Positions 21,585 to 31,348 of a DNA stretch of 64,000 nucleotides are shown in pieces; the first letter of the stretch is position 1; every line of letters begins with the position of its first letter. Origin of the DNA: Flaccisagitta enflata. Lineage: Eukaryota > Chaetognatha > Sagittoidea > Aphragmophora. The position numbers and the translations under genes are program-made. The notes under the pieces were generated by a model, which had not been told where the DNA came from, ran no database searches, and saw only the letters and a list, made by a program, of their open reading frames with translations. The stretch spans positions 16,802,001-16,866,000 of the forward strand of contig OZ231127.1 of the NCBI GenBank assembly GCA_965153355.1, in the 5' to 3' direction.

Positions 21585-22217
21585 CTACAATTTTAGGCAA
21601 ATTTTGAGCAATGTGGGATACAGCAGAGTTAGAATGATACCGCAAGCGATCAAAAACTTTTTACACGATCTACCAAAGATATCAGTGAGAGACTTGTAGC
21701 CAAATGACTCGCATAATTGTTGTATGCTCTCCCACCTATTGTACCCAAATATCAGGCGCAAAGCATCATTGACGGCCGTATTGCAATTTTGCATTTGTCT
21801 AGAAGGAAATTCCTTCACGGCATAGGCATAAGAAAGAGTCTGTTTGCAATAAGAATACAACAACTGCAGAAGGATTTCTTCGCTAGGTTTGTTAGCTGCG
21901 GTTAAGATGGAATTTGATGCTCGATAGAATTTAACGAGATCATTTTTGCATGAGAAATAGAAGCCTTTGTTGTTGACAATGTTTGTGCCAAGATACGTAA
22001 CTGAATTGGTGTATGCCAAAGCGATTCCATTCAAAGTGACCGGTTCCAAAGATTCATGATCAATTCGACTTTTTGAAAAAAAGCATGACTTTTGATTTTT
22101 TCGGTACAATACTCAGAACATGTTTGTATGAGTTTATTAAGCGCCATCCTAGTCGGTGCCATGAAGACAATGTGTAGAGCAGGAAAGAGGCCAAACATGT
22201 GACAGCCTATTTCTAGT
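21585..22217 (-). pseudogene. Dead LINE reverse transcriptase fragment
   Basis: The minus strand carries the C-terminal half of a reverse transcriptase related to the one at 31.7-32.7 kb. It reads IGCHMFGLFPALHIVFMAP, CSEYC, then after a frameshift KNQKSCFF, YLGTNIVNNKG, VKFYRASNSIL, and LRLIFGYNRWESIQQL, matching GYRNWESV in the other copy. The YADD catalytic motif is replaced by PALH, removing both Asp residues. A -1 shift near 22110 and a stop just upstream confirm decay. It lies between a segment related to 11.1-11.3 kb (below) and 71-bp tandem repeats (above). Confidence 0.75.
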
Positions 22218-22251
22218 TGACGTTAAAGTTTGCTTAAATAAATGAATAAAT

Positions 22252-22452
22252 CCCACCCTAATGAGAAATAAGCCCCTTACGTCACTTTATCCCGCTCAAG
22301 CCACCTTCACAGACCACTAAAGCCCACCCTGATGGGAAATAAGCCCCTGACGACACTTGATCCCGCTCAAGCCACCTTCACAGACCACCAAATCCCATCC
22401 TGATGGGAAATAGGCCCCTAAGGACACTTTATCCCGCTCATGCCACCAATAG
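22252..22452 (+). repeat. 71-bp tandem repeat x2.8
   Basis: Starts at 22252, 22323 and 22394; each has CCACCCTGATGGGAAATAAG and CCGCTCAAGCCACCTTCAC. The same unit occurs singly at 11031 and 21458. Confidence 0.9.
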
Positions 22453-22562
22453 CGTAGTGTAACTTTTCTTCGAACCGCGATTAATTCAGCCGTGAATATG
22501 TGTTCTTGACTGCGGCATCCGTCGCTCTCTAATTTCATGCAAACAACAGGTTGCCCAAGGGC

Positions 22563-23100
22563 AATATGTGGTCAGTGATACCCGTTGCCCTGCTTTGCTT
22601 TATTGGGAATTGGAGTGAGAGGAAGCAGGGCAGCAGCCCCGAGGGGGACAAAGTCCTGTAGAACACAGGGGGACTTTTGTTCGTCCGTCCATCCGTCCAT
22701 CCGTCCGTCCATCCATCTCCCCCAGGCCCTCTCAGGCCTGAAATCTACCCTCTCAGGCCTGAAATCTGCCCTATCAGGCCTGAAATCTATCCTCTCAGGC
22801 CTGAAATCTGCCCTCTCAAGCCTTGAATCTGCATGAGAGGGCAGATTTAAAACCTCTGAGGACAGATTGCAGGCCTGAGGGCAGATTTCAGGCCTGAAAG
22901 GGCAGATTCAAGGCTTGAGAGGGCAGATTTTTAGGCTGAGAGGGTAGATTTCCGGCCTGATAGGGCAGATTTCAGGCCTAATAGGGCAGATTTCAGGCCT
23001 GAGAGGACCTGGGGGGACGGACGGACGAACGGACGAACGAAAGTCCCTCTGTGTTCTACAGGACTTCGTCCCCTTCGGGGCCGCTGCCCAAAAAAGGGAA
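22563..23100. mobile_element. Foldback family E, copy 3
   Basis: GGCAGCAGCCCCGAGGGGGA plus GTCCTGTAGAACACAGGGGG at the left mirror CCCTCTGTGTTCTACAGGAC plus CCTTCGGGGCCGCTGCCC at the right. The interior is itself an inverted pair of 21-bp minisatellite blocks (CCCTCTCAGGCCTGAAATCT and its reverse complement), with the centre near 22835. Confidence 0.85.
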
Positions 23101-23349
23101 AAAAACGAGCAAAACATGACAAAGTTTTATTACGAGCAAAAAAAAAAAAAAAAAAAAATCGGCCAGACTGTTATTTTTTGTGATGGGACGATGGTGTGTG
23201 GCGTTGTACCGATTAGCAATTTAAAAGGCCCCTGATTCAAAACAAGTTAACCGCGGGATCAAGCTTGATTTCCATGTAAAAGGAAAATGAAATAAAATCA
23301 ATCTCGAACAAACGAGGAAAAAAAAAAGAAAAAGGAAAATGAAAGAAAA

Positions 23350-23524
23350 ATTCAAGGCCGGATACACGGCAACCGTAGATGCGTGCGGGCTGACAGGGGC
23401 AGTCGAGCATGTGGATTGTGTTGGGAAATTGTCATGATATCCCTCGAAACAAAAAATAACTACGGGTGGACAGACGGACTGACAGACCGACGTAAAAGGG
23501 GTTTAAAAAGTCGCAACTAAAAAA
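23350..23524 (+). mobile_element. HHE copy
   Basis: CAAGGCCGGATACACGGCAA, then GTGCGGGCTGACAGGGGCAG, a GGACAGACGGACTGACAG core, and a degenerate 3' AAAAAGTCGCAACTAAAAA. Confidence 0.75.
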
Positions 23525-24310
23525 GAAAGGAAGGAGGGGGAAATAAAGCTTCGTAGGCCGAAGCTGATCGAAAATTCATGAGCCGCGTCAGTTAGTTGGA
23601 ACAGTGGAAAAATGGTGTTGGAATAAATGGTTGTGTGAGGAGTTGACGGAGGAAAAAATTTGGAGAAAATGGGAACTCGAGGGTTGAACAACTACAATTA
23701 TAAGTACAAAGATGAAATCCCGCGCTTATACCAAATCGCCGAATGAATGTATTCAAATAAAACAATGAACGGAAAATGAACAAATCAATAGATGAAGAAA
23801 AAATGAATATGAATGAACTGAGCTATGAATGAAAGAATGAATGAATTTGGGAAAAGATGATTGAAGAAATAGATAAATGAAGGAACAGGTGAAGGAATCG
23901 ACTAAAGCTTATTAAAGAATGAATGAAGGGTCAAATGATGTATGGCGATTGGCGAAGAAGCAACAGCGTTCTGCATATTTACCCACTCACAAGCCTGACA
24001 GACCTACCAGCCAGCAAAGGCATGGCTGTGGACTAAACTAAACGCGCGCGGCCGAGGTCGCCTTGTCGAAGGAAAAAACGTTGAGATGGAAGATAATGAT
24101 TGTTGTAACAATCACATCCCACGCAATGCATGGGGAAGAAGCAAGTTGAGGGGAATGAGGAAATTAAAAAAAAAACAAAAAGGGAAAAACGCGCGATGCA
24201 CTGACTACGTTGAAATTGGCAAAACAATGTAAATAATGATTAATGAACAATGTATTTAATGAATCTATAAAGTTTATCATCTGAGCACACAGCAAGTTGT
24301 CTAACTCGGT
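23525..24310. other. Spacer with loose GAATGAAT tract
   Basis: 23740-23930 is rich in ATGAATGAA; no gene recognised. Confidence 0.4.
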
Positions 24311-24317
24311 TTGAAAG

Positions 24318-24428
24318 GCCAAGCAGGCCAAACAGGCCGAGCAGGTCAAACAGGTCAAGCAGGCCAAGAAGTCAAAGGCCAAGCAGGCCAAGCAGGCCAA
24401 GCAGGCCAAGCAGGCCAAGCAGGCCAAT
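24318..24428. repeat. 9-bp minisatellite (CAGGCCAAG)
   Basis: About 12 units. A collagen-like GQAGQ reading on + and a CLACLA reading on - are artefacts of the unit. Confidence 0.9.
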
Positions 24429-24429
24429 C

Positions 24430-25537
24430 GGTGGCCCTAGTCGCGCTGGTCGCAAAAAATCTCCAATGCGCGACTAATGGACGGATGGATTCATGCTTTC
24501 AATGATTATTGAGTGCTTCGGCTCAACTATAGACGGTAGAGTTAAGTATAATTGAAATTGTAATAGTCAAAACGGAGAGAGTCAATATTATAGCCTATGA
24601 TATAGAGTCGCGTGTTCGCTACAAATAGAAGGGAAAAAAGAAAAGAAATGCGAGAACAAAAGGGAAAGAAGAGGAAATGATTTCTTGGAGAAAATCAAGG
24701 TCGTCTCTGGAACAAAATGTTTTTCAAATCTTATGAGAATGAAGGGAGAGAAAGGAGATGGGGCTCTTAAATTCTAAGCAGTGGAATTTCATGAGCTAAA
24801 ATTGAATTTTCCGTCTAGATAACTATGGCAAAAAAAAAAAAATTGCATAATTTTTGACGACTCTTGCTCCATTCACAGATGGTTGAACTATAAAAAATCA
24901 GTGAGCATTTTGAAGAGCTAAAACAAAATTTTCAATTGAGTGGTGTCAGAACGTTGTAACTCAAAATTCTTAGAAATTACAATGATATGAAGTGAAGATG
25001 TCAATTTTGCTTACTGCCAGAAAGAGCGTTTTTAGTCGCTCCCTAAGCAACTCTCACCCTCGATTATTGGTGGAAATACAATGGAGAACTCCATAAATGC
25101 GGTTGTTAATTTCTGGTCTTAGGGTCAAATCAGAGTTCCATGAAACAATTTTAGTTTTCCTTTACAACATCAAAAACAACAATTCAGAGCAAATGTAATT
25201 TACAAACGCACCAGCAGACAGATCGACCAACGTTATGACAAACTACTGAAAAAAAAAACCTCCTTAAAAGTTGTAAAAATGCTATTCAGAGCAAGATTGG
25301 GTTTTGCATTGCGTTGTTAATTGTTATGTGATAAAATGCTTGATTTATGGACGCGATAGAACCTTACAGACACCAAAGCATTTCATGACGTTTTAACTTT
25401 AAAAAAGCTGCCAGAGATAAATTCTGCTTGAAGAAGGAACTTGTAACCAAAAAACTACCAAATAAGATAAAAACACAACCGCATGGATGGAGTTTTTGCC
25501 GTACTTCATTCTATTTTCAATAAAAAGCCAAATTGAG
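24430..25537. other. Spacer
   Basis: AT-rich with no recognised gene; A-runs at 24830 and 25246. Confidence 0.4.
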
Positions 25538-25774
25538 GAGCGTGCTCTATAAGAGGCTATGTCCCTTGGTCTGTCTAAATGTCAGTCTGAATGTCCGTAA
25601 CGCGAAATTTTGGATGAAGCGAAATCGGCTGAAAAACGGATTTCTGACCATCACAGCTCCTGCCAGGCCTCAATAGAGCCCGTGCCCACCCACATACTGC
25701 CCCTGCCCACTCGCATTACTGCCCCTGCCCACCAGCAGCGACTTCTGATTGGCCGTGTTTCCGGCCTTGTTAAA
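25538..25774 (-). mobile_element. HHE copy, hairpin lost
   Basis: CTCTATAAGAGGCTATGTCC, a (TGTC) core, three CTGCCCCTGCCCAC blocks, and the end GGCCGTGTTTCCGGCCTTGTT. It lies 70 bp before the long open frame. Confidence 0.75.
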
Positions 25775-25845
25775 TTGTACCTATCACTTTCATTTAATTA
25801 TAACTTCTAAACGGATTAAGTTACAAATTTACGATTGGCGCCATT

Positions 25846-28602
25846 TTGAAGAAAATTTTCTATATTTTTTTCCTCATGAATTTTTTTTTTGATTTAGGTC
25901 TGTATTTACACAAATATATAGAAAAAAAAAAGAGGAAAATTCTGATTATCGCTGACGTCATTGGTGGCGATGTTACGATGGACGTCAAGAGACACGTCCT
26001 CGGAAATTCAACGTCGGAACCGATTCCCGCCGACGTCACAATGGACGTCAAGAGCCACGTCCACCAAGCGATGGATCGGCATCAGCTTCCTGCCATCTAT
26101 CAACTACTTCACGATTCTCTCCTCTCCGCTACGACGCGTTCCGCGGAGACTACCCAACGAATTTATCATCTATTCTGTGCTGCTAACAATGCCGTCAGCT
26201 ACGCCGTTGTCACGCTGCAACTACAAGACATTTCTACAGAGATGTGGGAATATTTCTTCGACGTCATCGAGCCTTATCGTCTCCTACTAGAAGAGACACG
26301 CCGAATCACGTTTGGACAGTCGCCATTTCGTTTGATGCATTTACCAAAACTTTTCCTCTACAATTCTGCCTTTGGCACTGAGCAAGAGTCTCATGCCACT
26401 ACGACGATGAATGGCCAGGAGGAGGATGAAAGTGGCGGTGGTGTTGACATCAGTCTAAGAGAGAGTGGCGGCGACGGCGTTCTTGGAAGTGGAGGCGGTG
26501 GTGATGGTGGCGGCCAAGAAGGCAGTGGAAGTGGCGGCGGCGGCTCCTTTGAAGTTGGTGGCATTGGAGGCGGTGGTGATGTCGATCGCCGAGTCGCGCA
26601 CAAGGCATTGACTTATTATCATCATCATCCTCCTCATAATCCGGATCTCCTTGCCACTCACAAGGAATCCAATAGCAACGACAAACAAGAAAGAAAAGAG
26701 TCGTTGTTAGAAAGACTTGAAAGAAAAATAAAAGAAATCATGAAATTGGATGAAGAAATGAATTTCTGTTTTATGATGAAAAATGCGGAATTGGAAGAGG
26801 CAACAGAAAATGAATTGGATGCTATCTACGAAGCCATGATGGACGGAGATAGTGAGAAAATTGGCCACACTATTATTAAGATTAAGGAGGAGATGAACGA
26901 ATTCATGTTGGCGATGGAAAGAGAGGGAAAAGAAAGATCTGGAGTGAAAGAGAGGGAGAAGAAAAAGAAAGAAACCTTCGTCTCAAACACGACCGCCTCA
27001 CAACCGGAAGTGTCTCCAGCCCCACAACCATCGATCAACGAAGAAAATCAGCTTCTCACTGCCACCAACTTTTCTCTTCCTTTACGTCCTGTTCATCATT
27101 CTGACGAGCCTCTTCTTTACGATTCATCTTCTTCCTCATCTACGTTTTTGAATTTGTCGGCATCTCTCACAAATTTGCCGGCACCTGCCAAGATTCCGCC
27201 GGCACCTGCCAAGATTCCGCCGGCACCTGCTAAGATTCCGCCGGCACCTGCCAAGATTCCGCCGGCACCTGTAAAGATTACGTCGGCACCTGCTACGACT
27301 TCGCCGGCATCTGTTACGAATTCATCTGCAGACTATCAAACCTCTTTGATCGACCGTCCACGTCCGTCGACATCATCTGTAGACCACCAAGCTTCTTCAG
27401 TCAATCATCCGTTGACATCATCTACAGACCGCCAAGCTTATTCTGTCGACCATCGGTCATCATCTGCAGACCGCCAAGAATCATCTGATGACCGTCTGTC
27501 GTCATCTGACGACACTCGAGTCCCTTCTTTTCATCTTCAGTTATCATCTGAAGACCACCAAGTACCATCTGCGAATGAACAAGCCTTTTCTTTCGATCGT
27601 CGGTCATCATCTGTAGACTGCCAAGCCTCCGTCAATCATCTGTTGACATCTACAGACTACCAAGCTGTTTCTATCGACCATCGATCATCTGCAGACCCTC
27701 AAGAATCATCTGACGATCGCCCGTCGTCATCTGAAGACATCCACGTCTCTTCTTTTCATCTTCAGTCATCATCTGAAGACCACCAAGTATCATCTGTGAA
27801 TGAACAAGCCTTCACCTTCGATCGTCGGTCGTTATCTGTAGACTGCCAAGCCTCCGTCAGTCATCTGTTGACATCATCTACAGACTACCAAGCTTCCTCT
27901 ATCGATCGTCGAACATCTGCAGACTACCAAGATTCATCTGCAGTCTATCAAGATTCATCTGCAGACTACCAAGATTCATCTGCAGACGGCAAGGATCCAT
28001 CTGACGGCAGTCCGTCGTCATCTGGAAACTACAAAGCCTCTCCTTTTCTCCCTTTTTTCCGAGGGACCACTCGTCGGGAACTTTGCGACGAGAAAACTTA
28101 CGCGAGGGCAAAAAAGCGAAAAAAGAAGAGATTTTTTCCCCCTCAACTTTTCTATGCCAGAAAAGAAAAGAAAAAGCCGTGTCCTCGACGCTACGAGTTC
28201 GAGTCTAGGAGGAGAAAAAGAAGAAAGAAAAGTATTCTCCGTCTCCACTCGAAAATCAATCACGCTTCTACGGGCCACAACCACGCTTCTTCCCGGCCAC
28301 AACCACGCTTCTTCCGGCCACAACCACGCTTCTTCCCGGCCACAACCACGCTTCTTCCGGCCGCTACCCTACGATATTCCCGGCCGCTACCCTACGATAT
28401 TCCCGGCCGCTACCCTACGACATTCCCGGCCGCTACCTCAAGCCTTTTCCCGCGGCAACAATGTCACGGGCCTTCCGATTACGTTACCAACGCTACGTCA
28501 TCGGGAAAGGAAGAAAAAGTGAGAAACGAGTTCAATGTTTATATTCGGCAGCTATGCTCAATTCGACAAAGAGGATACGCCGTTTTTGTGATAACATTTT
28601 GA
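25846..28602 (+). CDS. Long intronless open frame, 918 codons, unrecognised protein
   Basis: A single frame stays open for 2.76 kb in sequence that is mostly not simple repeat, which is unlikely without coding constraint. Residues 1-44 come from an AT-rich tract with an acceptor-like TTTGATTTAG at 25889-25897, so Met45 (25978) may be the true start or the exon may begin at 25898. Residues 46-180 look globular (Leu/Tyr/Phe-rich). Residues 195-245 are Gly/Ser-rich. About 279-382 is highly charged and probably helical or coiled. Residues 445-480 hold five copies of PAPAKIP. About 494-725 is a Ser/Asp/Gln/His-rich repeat region (DYQASS, DRRSSS, EDHQ units) with a 75-residue tandem duplication. 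About 755-804 is very basic (RAKKRKKKR, RRRKRRKK), NLS-like. The last 110 codons are tandem repeats whose unit is not a multiple of three, so they may be non-coding. Function unknown. Confidence 0.55.
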   Translation: MKKIFYIFFLMNFFFDLGLYLHKYIEKKKRKILIIADVIGGDVTMDVKRHVLGNSTSEPIPADVTMDVKSHVHQAMDRHQLPAIYQLLHDSLLSATTRSAETTQRIYHLFCAANNAVSYAVVTLQLQDISTEMWEYFFDVIEPYRLLLEETRRITFGQSPFRLMHLPKLFLYNSAFGTEQESHATTTMNGQEEDESGGGVDISLRESGGDGVLGSGGGGDGGGQEGSGSGGGGSFEVGGIGGGGDVDRRVAHKALTYYHHHPPHNPDLLATHKESNSNDKQERKESLLERLERKIKEIMKLDEEMNFCFMMKNAELEEATENELDAIYEAMMDGDSEKIGHTIIKIKEEMNEFMLAMEREGKERSGVKEREKKKKETFVSNTTASQPEVSPAPQPSINEENQLLTATNFSLPLRPVHHSDEPLLYDSSSSSSTFLNLSASLTNLPAPAKIPPAPAKIPPAPAKIPPAPAKIPPAPVKITSAPATTSPASVTNSSADYQTSLIDRPRPSTSSVDHQASSVNHPLTSSTDRQAYSVDHRSSSADRQESSDDRLSSSDDTRVPSFHLQLSSEDHQVPSANEQAFSFDRRSSSVDCQASVNHLLTSTDYQAVSIDHRSSADPQESSDDRPSSSEDIHVSSFHLQSSSEDHQVSSVNEQAFTFDRRSLSVDCQASVSHLLTSSTDYQASSIDRRTSADYQDSSAVYQDSSADYQDSSADGKDPSDGSPSSSGNYKASPFLPFFRGTTRRELCDEKTYARAKKRKKKRFFPPQLFYARKEKKKPCPRRYEFESRRRKRRKKSILRLHSKINHASTGHNHASSRPQPRFFRPQPRFFPATTTLLPAATLRYSRPLPYDIPGRYPTTFPAATSSLFPRQQCHGPSDYVTNATSSGKEEKVRNEFNVYIRQLCSIRQRGYAVFVITF
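25953..25960 (+). promoter_or_regulatory. Palindromic TGACGTCA (CRE/ATF-type site)
   Basis: A perfect TGACGTCA, the known CREB/ATF core, lies 18 bases before the ATG at 25978. GACGTC recurs at 25981, 26032 and 26044, but those belong to an in-frame 63-bp duplication (DVTMDVKRHV / DVTMDVKSHV). If the real start is upstream, this is simply coding sequence. A second TGACGTCA occurs at 35763-35770 with no gene beside it. Confidence 0.12.
27178..27290 (+). repeat. 21-bp in-frame repeat encoding PAPAKIP x5
   Basis: Five near-identical 21-bp units (CCGGCACCTGCCAAGATTCC and one more base) keep the long frame. The fourth and fifth differ by substitutions (GTAAAG, ACGTCG). Near-identity at silent positions points to recent expansion. 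Confidence 0.85.
27466..27915 (+). repeat. 225-bp tandem duplication in the long open frame
   Basis: Units 27466-27690 and 27691-27915 each encode 75 residues (ADRQESSDDRLSSS... against ADPQESSDDRPSSS...). The spacing is a multiple of three and no stop is introduced. A shorter 21-bp unit (SADYQDS) follows at about 27915-27985. Confidence 0.8.
28269..28440 (+). repeat. Two short tandem repeats (22-23 bp) at the end of the long frame
   Basis: Four to five units of a 22-bp sequence containing CCACAACCACGCTTCTTCC are followed by four units of a 23-bp sequence containing GGCCGCTACCCTACGATATT. The unit lengths rotate the reading frame, so the peptide changes from HNHASS to PQPRFF to ATTTLLP. This suggests weak or no protein constraint here. 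Confidence 0.8.
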
Positions 28603-28977
28603 TTGTTGCTCTTAATACTCTCACTCTTTTTAGCTCTTTCTTGTCAGTTAGTTCATGCTCTCATTGATTTTGCATTTACTCTTCGAATTTGCCGGCGTGA
28701 AATGTCCCTCAAGTCTCAATGAAAGCTGCTCTAGTGATAAAAGAGCCCATCGTTATGATAAGAAATACGGCTTCAGTGATAAGCCCCAATAATTCGATAC
28801 AATTCGACGCTCCTGCACGCTGCTCTAGTACGAGTTTACGCGTCGACGATTCTGCTACACCTCCGCTCCTACGACCTTTTCCTACTCTCTCCAACTGCAA
28901 CTCGCCGTCGGGCATTGGTTCTTTGGGTTAGATTTACATGGAATGAAGGACGTGGGGGGTGGGAGGGAAAAAGTTTT
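28603..28977. other. Region downstream of the long frame
   Basis: No AATAAA seen before 29460; no other gene recognised. Confidence 0.35.
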
Positions 28978-29310
28978 TGTTTGCGTTAACAATTACATTG
29001 CGATTAATGACGCCTACTTTTTCCATTTCTTTAAGCTTTTCCCTTTTCACGATTACTCTTTTCATGATACGATTCAGAGTAATTTTCTATTGTTGATTTG
29101 CGCATCAACAACCACCTTGAAGTTAATGATGCTTGTAAGCTTTTTCATTACGTTCATGAAAATAACTTAAGATTTCATGTACATTTACTATCGTTGACAG
29201 ATTTTGCGTCAACAACTACCCTGAAGTTTACGATGCTTACATTTATCTTTTCCCTTTTGTTGACAAAGATTTTAAGTCAACAGTTACGCTGAAGTTAAAG
29301 ATTTTGATTT
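28978..29310 (+). repeat. Diverged tandem repeat, four units of 70-115 bp
   Basis: TTGCGTTAACAATTACATTG, TTGCGCATCAACAACCACC, TTGCGTCAACAACTACCC and TTAAGTCAACAGTTACGC, each followed by GAAGTTAATGATG-like sequence and T-rich sequence. Confidence 0.65.
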
Positions 29311-29473
29311 TCTTTAATTCTCTTTTGTTTGAGAACGGAATTTTCCCCTCTTTAAAATCGTGACTGCCCCAATCTTTCCCTCACGATCTTTTCATTTAAA
29401 GTAGGATGGGTAAATGATTCCCAAAAACATTTGATAAGATAAAGAGAATAATTTCAGGCATTGCGATGCTCTA

Positions 29474-30567
29474 CCTTTCAAGTTTGGCCTTTTGCTTTCA
29501 TGCTTTCAAGTTTGGCCTTTTGCTTTCAAGTTTGGCCTTTTGCTGTCATGCTTTCAAGTTTGGCCTTTTGCTTTCATGCTTTCAAGTTTGGCCTTTTGCT
29601 TTCATGCTTTCAAGTTTGGCCTTTTGCTTTCATGCTTTCAAGTTTGGCCTTTTGCTTTCATGCTTTCAAGTTTGGCCTTTTGCTTTCATGCTTTCAAGTT
29701 TGGCCTTTTGCTTTCATGCTTTCAAGTTTGGCCTTTTGCTTTCATGCTTTCAAGTTTGGCCTTTTGCTTTCATGCTTTCAAGTTTGGCCTTTTGCTTTCA
29801 TGCTTTCAAGTTTGACCTTTTGCTTTCATGCTTTCAAGTTTGGCCTTTTGCTTTCATGCTTTCAAGTTTGGCCTTTTGCTTTCATGCAAGTTTGAAGTTG
29901 CTTCTTTCAAGTTTGGCCTTTTGCTTTCATGTTTTCAAGTTTGGCCTTTTGTTTTCATGCTTTCAAGTTTGGCCTTTTGCTTTCATGCTTTCAAGTTTGG
30001 CCTTTTGCTTTTATGCTTTCAAGTTTGGCCTTTTGCTTTCATGCTTTCAAGTTTGGCCTTTTGCTTTCATGCTTTCAAGTTTGGCCTTTTGCTTTCATGC
30101 TTTTAAGTTTGGCCTTTTGCTTTCATGCTTTTAAGTTTGGCCTTTTGCTTTCAGGCTTTCAAGTTTGGCCTTTTGCTTTCACGCTTTCAAGTTTGGCCTT
30201 TTGCTTTCACGCTTTCAAGTTTGGCCTTTTGCTTTCACGCTTTCAAGTTTGGCCTTTTGCTTTCACGCTTTCAAGTTTGGCCTTTTGCTTTCACGCTTTC
30301 AAGTTTGGCCTTTTGCTTTCACGCTTTCAAGTTTGGCCTTTTGCTTTCACGCTTTCAAGTTTGGCCTTTTGCTTTACGCTTTCAAGTTTGGCCTTTTGCT
30401 CACGCTTTCAAGTTTGGCCTTTTGCTTTACGCTTTCAAGTTTGGCCTTTTTGCTCACGCTTTCAAGTTTGGCTTTCACGCTTTCAAGTTTGGCCTTTTTC
30501 ACGCTTTCAAGTTTGGCCTTTAGTTTCACGCTTTCAAGTTTGGCCTTTTGCTTTCACGCTTTCCAGT
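29474..30567 (+). repeat. 28-bp minisatellite, about 39 units
   Basis: The unit is TTTCAAGTTTGGCCTTTTGC plus TTTCATGC. The first two thirds use CATGC, from about 30178 mostly CACGC; the last units shrink by deletions. The unit contains no stop in any forward frame, and 28 is not a multiple of three, so three overlapping long frames arise without coding. Confidence 0.95.
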
Positions 30568-31119
30568 TTTGGCACTTATGCTTGCTTAAGGATTTCTCAT
30601 GCTTGCGCTTATGATTTCTCATGCTTACGCTGGACATGTTTCACAGTCCAGGTGGGGGGTGTGCGGGTTTGCGTGAGCAAGCACTGTTCATTTGTTTTAA
30701 GGCCTTACTTTGCCTCTAAAACTTACCTTTCTAGTAACGCCCTCTATTAATTGCTTACCGCTTCGAATTGAACGGAAACTCCCAGATTTCACGCTTCATG
30801 CCCCCAAGATTTTCTTGATAAGAGCGTTTACCTGCTGTTTAGTCCACTCGCTCATCTTTATTCCTACGCTTTAACTGTTTATTCATGATTAAGGAGTAAA
30901 TAAGCCTACTAATGTTACTCTTTTCCATCTTTCACAGATTAATGATGAATTGATTAGCATTACTTACCCTCTGGTTCCCTGAATGCCGAAATGAGTTGAA
31001 GTTTCAGGTACTAAGCTTTGTAAAGATGTAAATTGGTGTACTAATGATTGCTATTAATTATTACTGCCCATTGCCTAAGTTGTTAATGATTACTAATGAT
31101 TGCTAATAAATTATTTCAG
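30568..31119. other. Spacer before the possible last exon
   Basis: AT-rich with several CAG acceptor-like sites; no gene recognised. Confidence 0.35.
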
Positions 31120-31221
31120 ACCGTTAATTGCGTCGTCACTACTACTCCGGTTAGTAAGAAAGGGAGCGAGCTGGCACACGAAGTAATTGACTTCATTCAG
31201 TTGTCATTTTTAAACAAATAA
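31120..31221 (+). CDS. Possible terminal exon with stop and poly(A) signal
   Basis: After an acceptor-like ATAAATTATTTCAG (31106-31119) there are 33 open codons in phase 0, TVNCVVTTTPVSKKGSELAH then EVIDFIQLSFLNK, and a TAA at 31219-31221. The stop overlaps AATAAA at 31217-31222. It could be the 3' end of a transcript from the long open frame upstream, but a 99-nt frame is short enough to be chance, and a second frame is open for 21 codons. Confidence 0.2.
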   Translation, partial: TVNCVVTTTPVSKKGSELAHEVIDFIQLSFLNK

Positions 31222-31222
31222 A
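31217..31222 (+). promoter_or_regulatory. AATAAA poly(A) signal candidate
   Basis: AATAAA overlaps the stop of the possible terminal exon, followed by GTTACAATATTCTGCATTG. If used, the 3' UTR would be unusually short. Confidence 0.2.
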
Positions 31223-31348
31223 GTTACAATATTCTGCATTGTCTAGTTTTAAAGAATTTTTGAATATCTTTCCAATGATCACCGATTTTCTATAGTTTAC
31301 TTTACAGACAGCGACTTGGTATGTGTTTAGAGAAAAGTGTGCAAATTC

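Noticed and set aside
22425-22545. RNase H-like peptide HIFTAELIAV on the minus strand
   Set aside because: Too short, and it lies upstream of the reverse transcriptase rather than downstream as in LINEs with RNase H.
24311-24505. Collagen-like GQAGQ peptide
   Set aside because: Product of the 9-bp CAGGCCAAG minisatellite; no Gly-X-Y periodicity outside it.
26391-26688. Minus-strand Pro/Ser- and Ala/Thr-rich frames opposite the long open frame
   Set aside because: Shadows of the Gly-rich coding stretch on the + strand.
28154-28215. Second tRNA candidate (GAGTTCGAGTC B-box-like)
   Set aside because: The T stem does not pair and no A box lies at the right distance.
29461-30750. Overlapping open frames of 144, 222 and 273 codons
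   Set aside because: The 28-bp unit has no forward stop codon and rotates the frame, so all three frames are open by construction.
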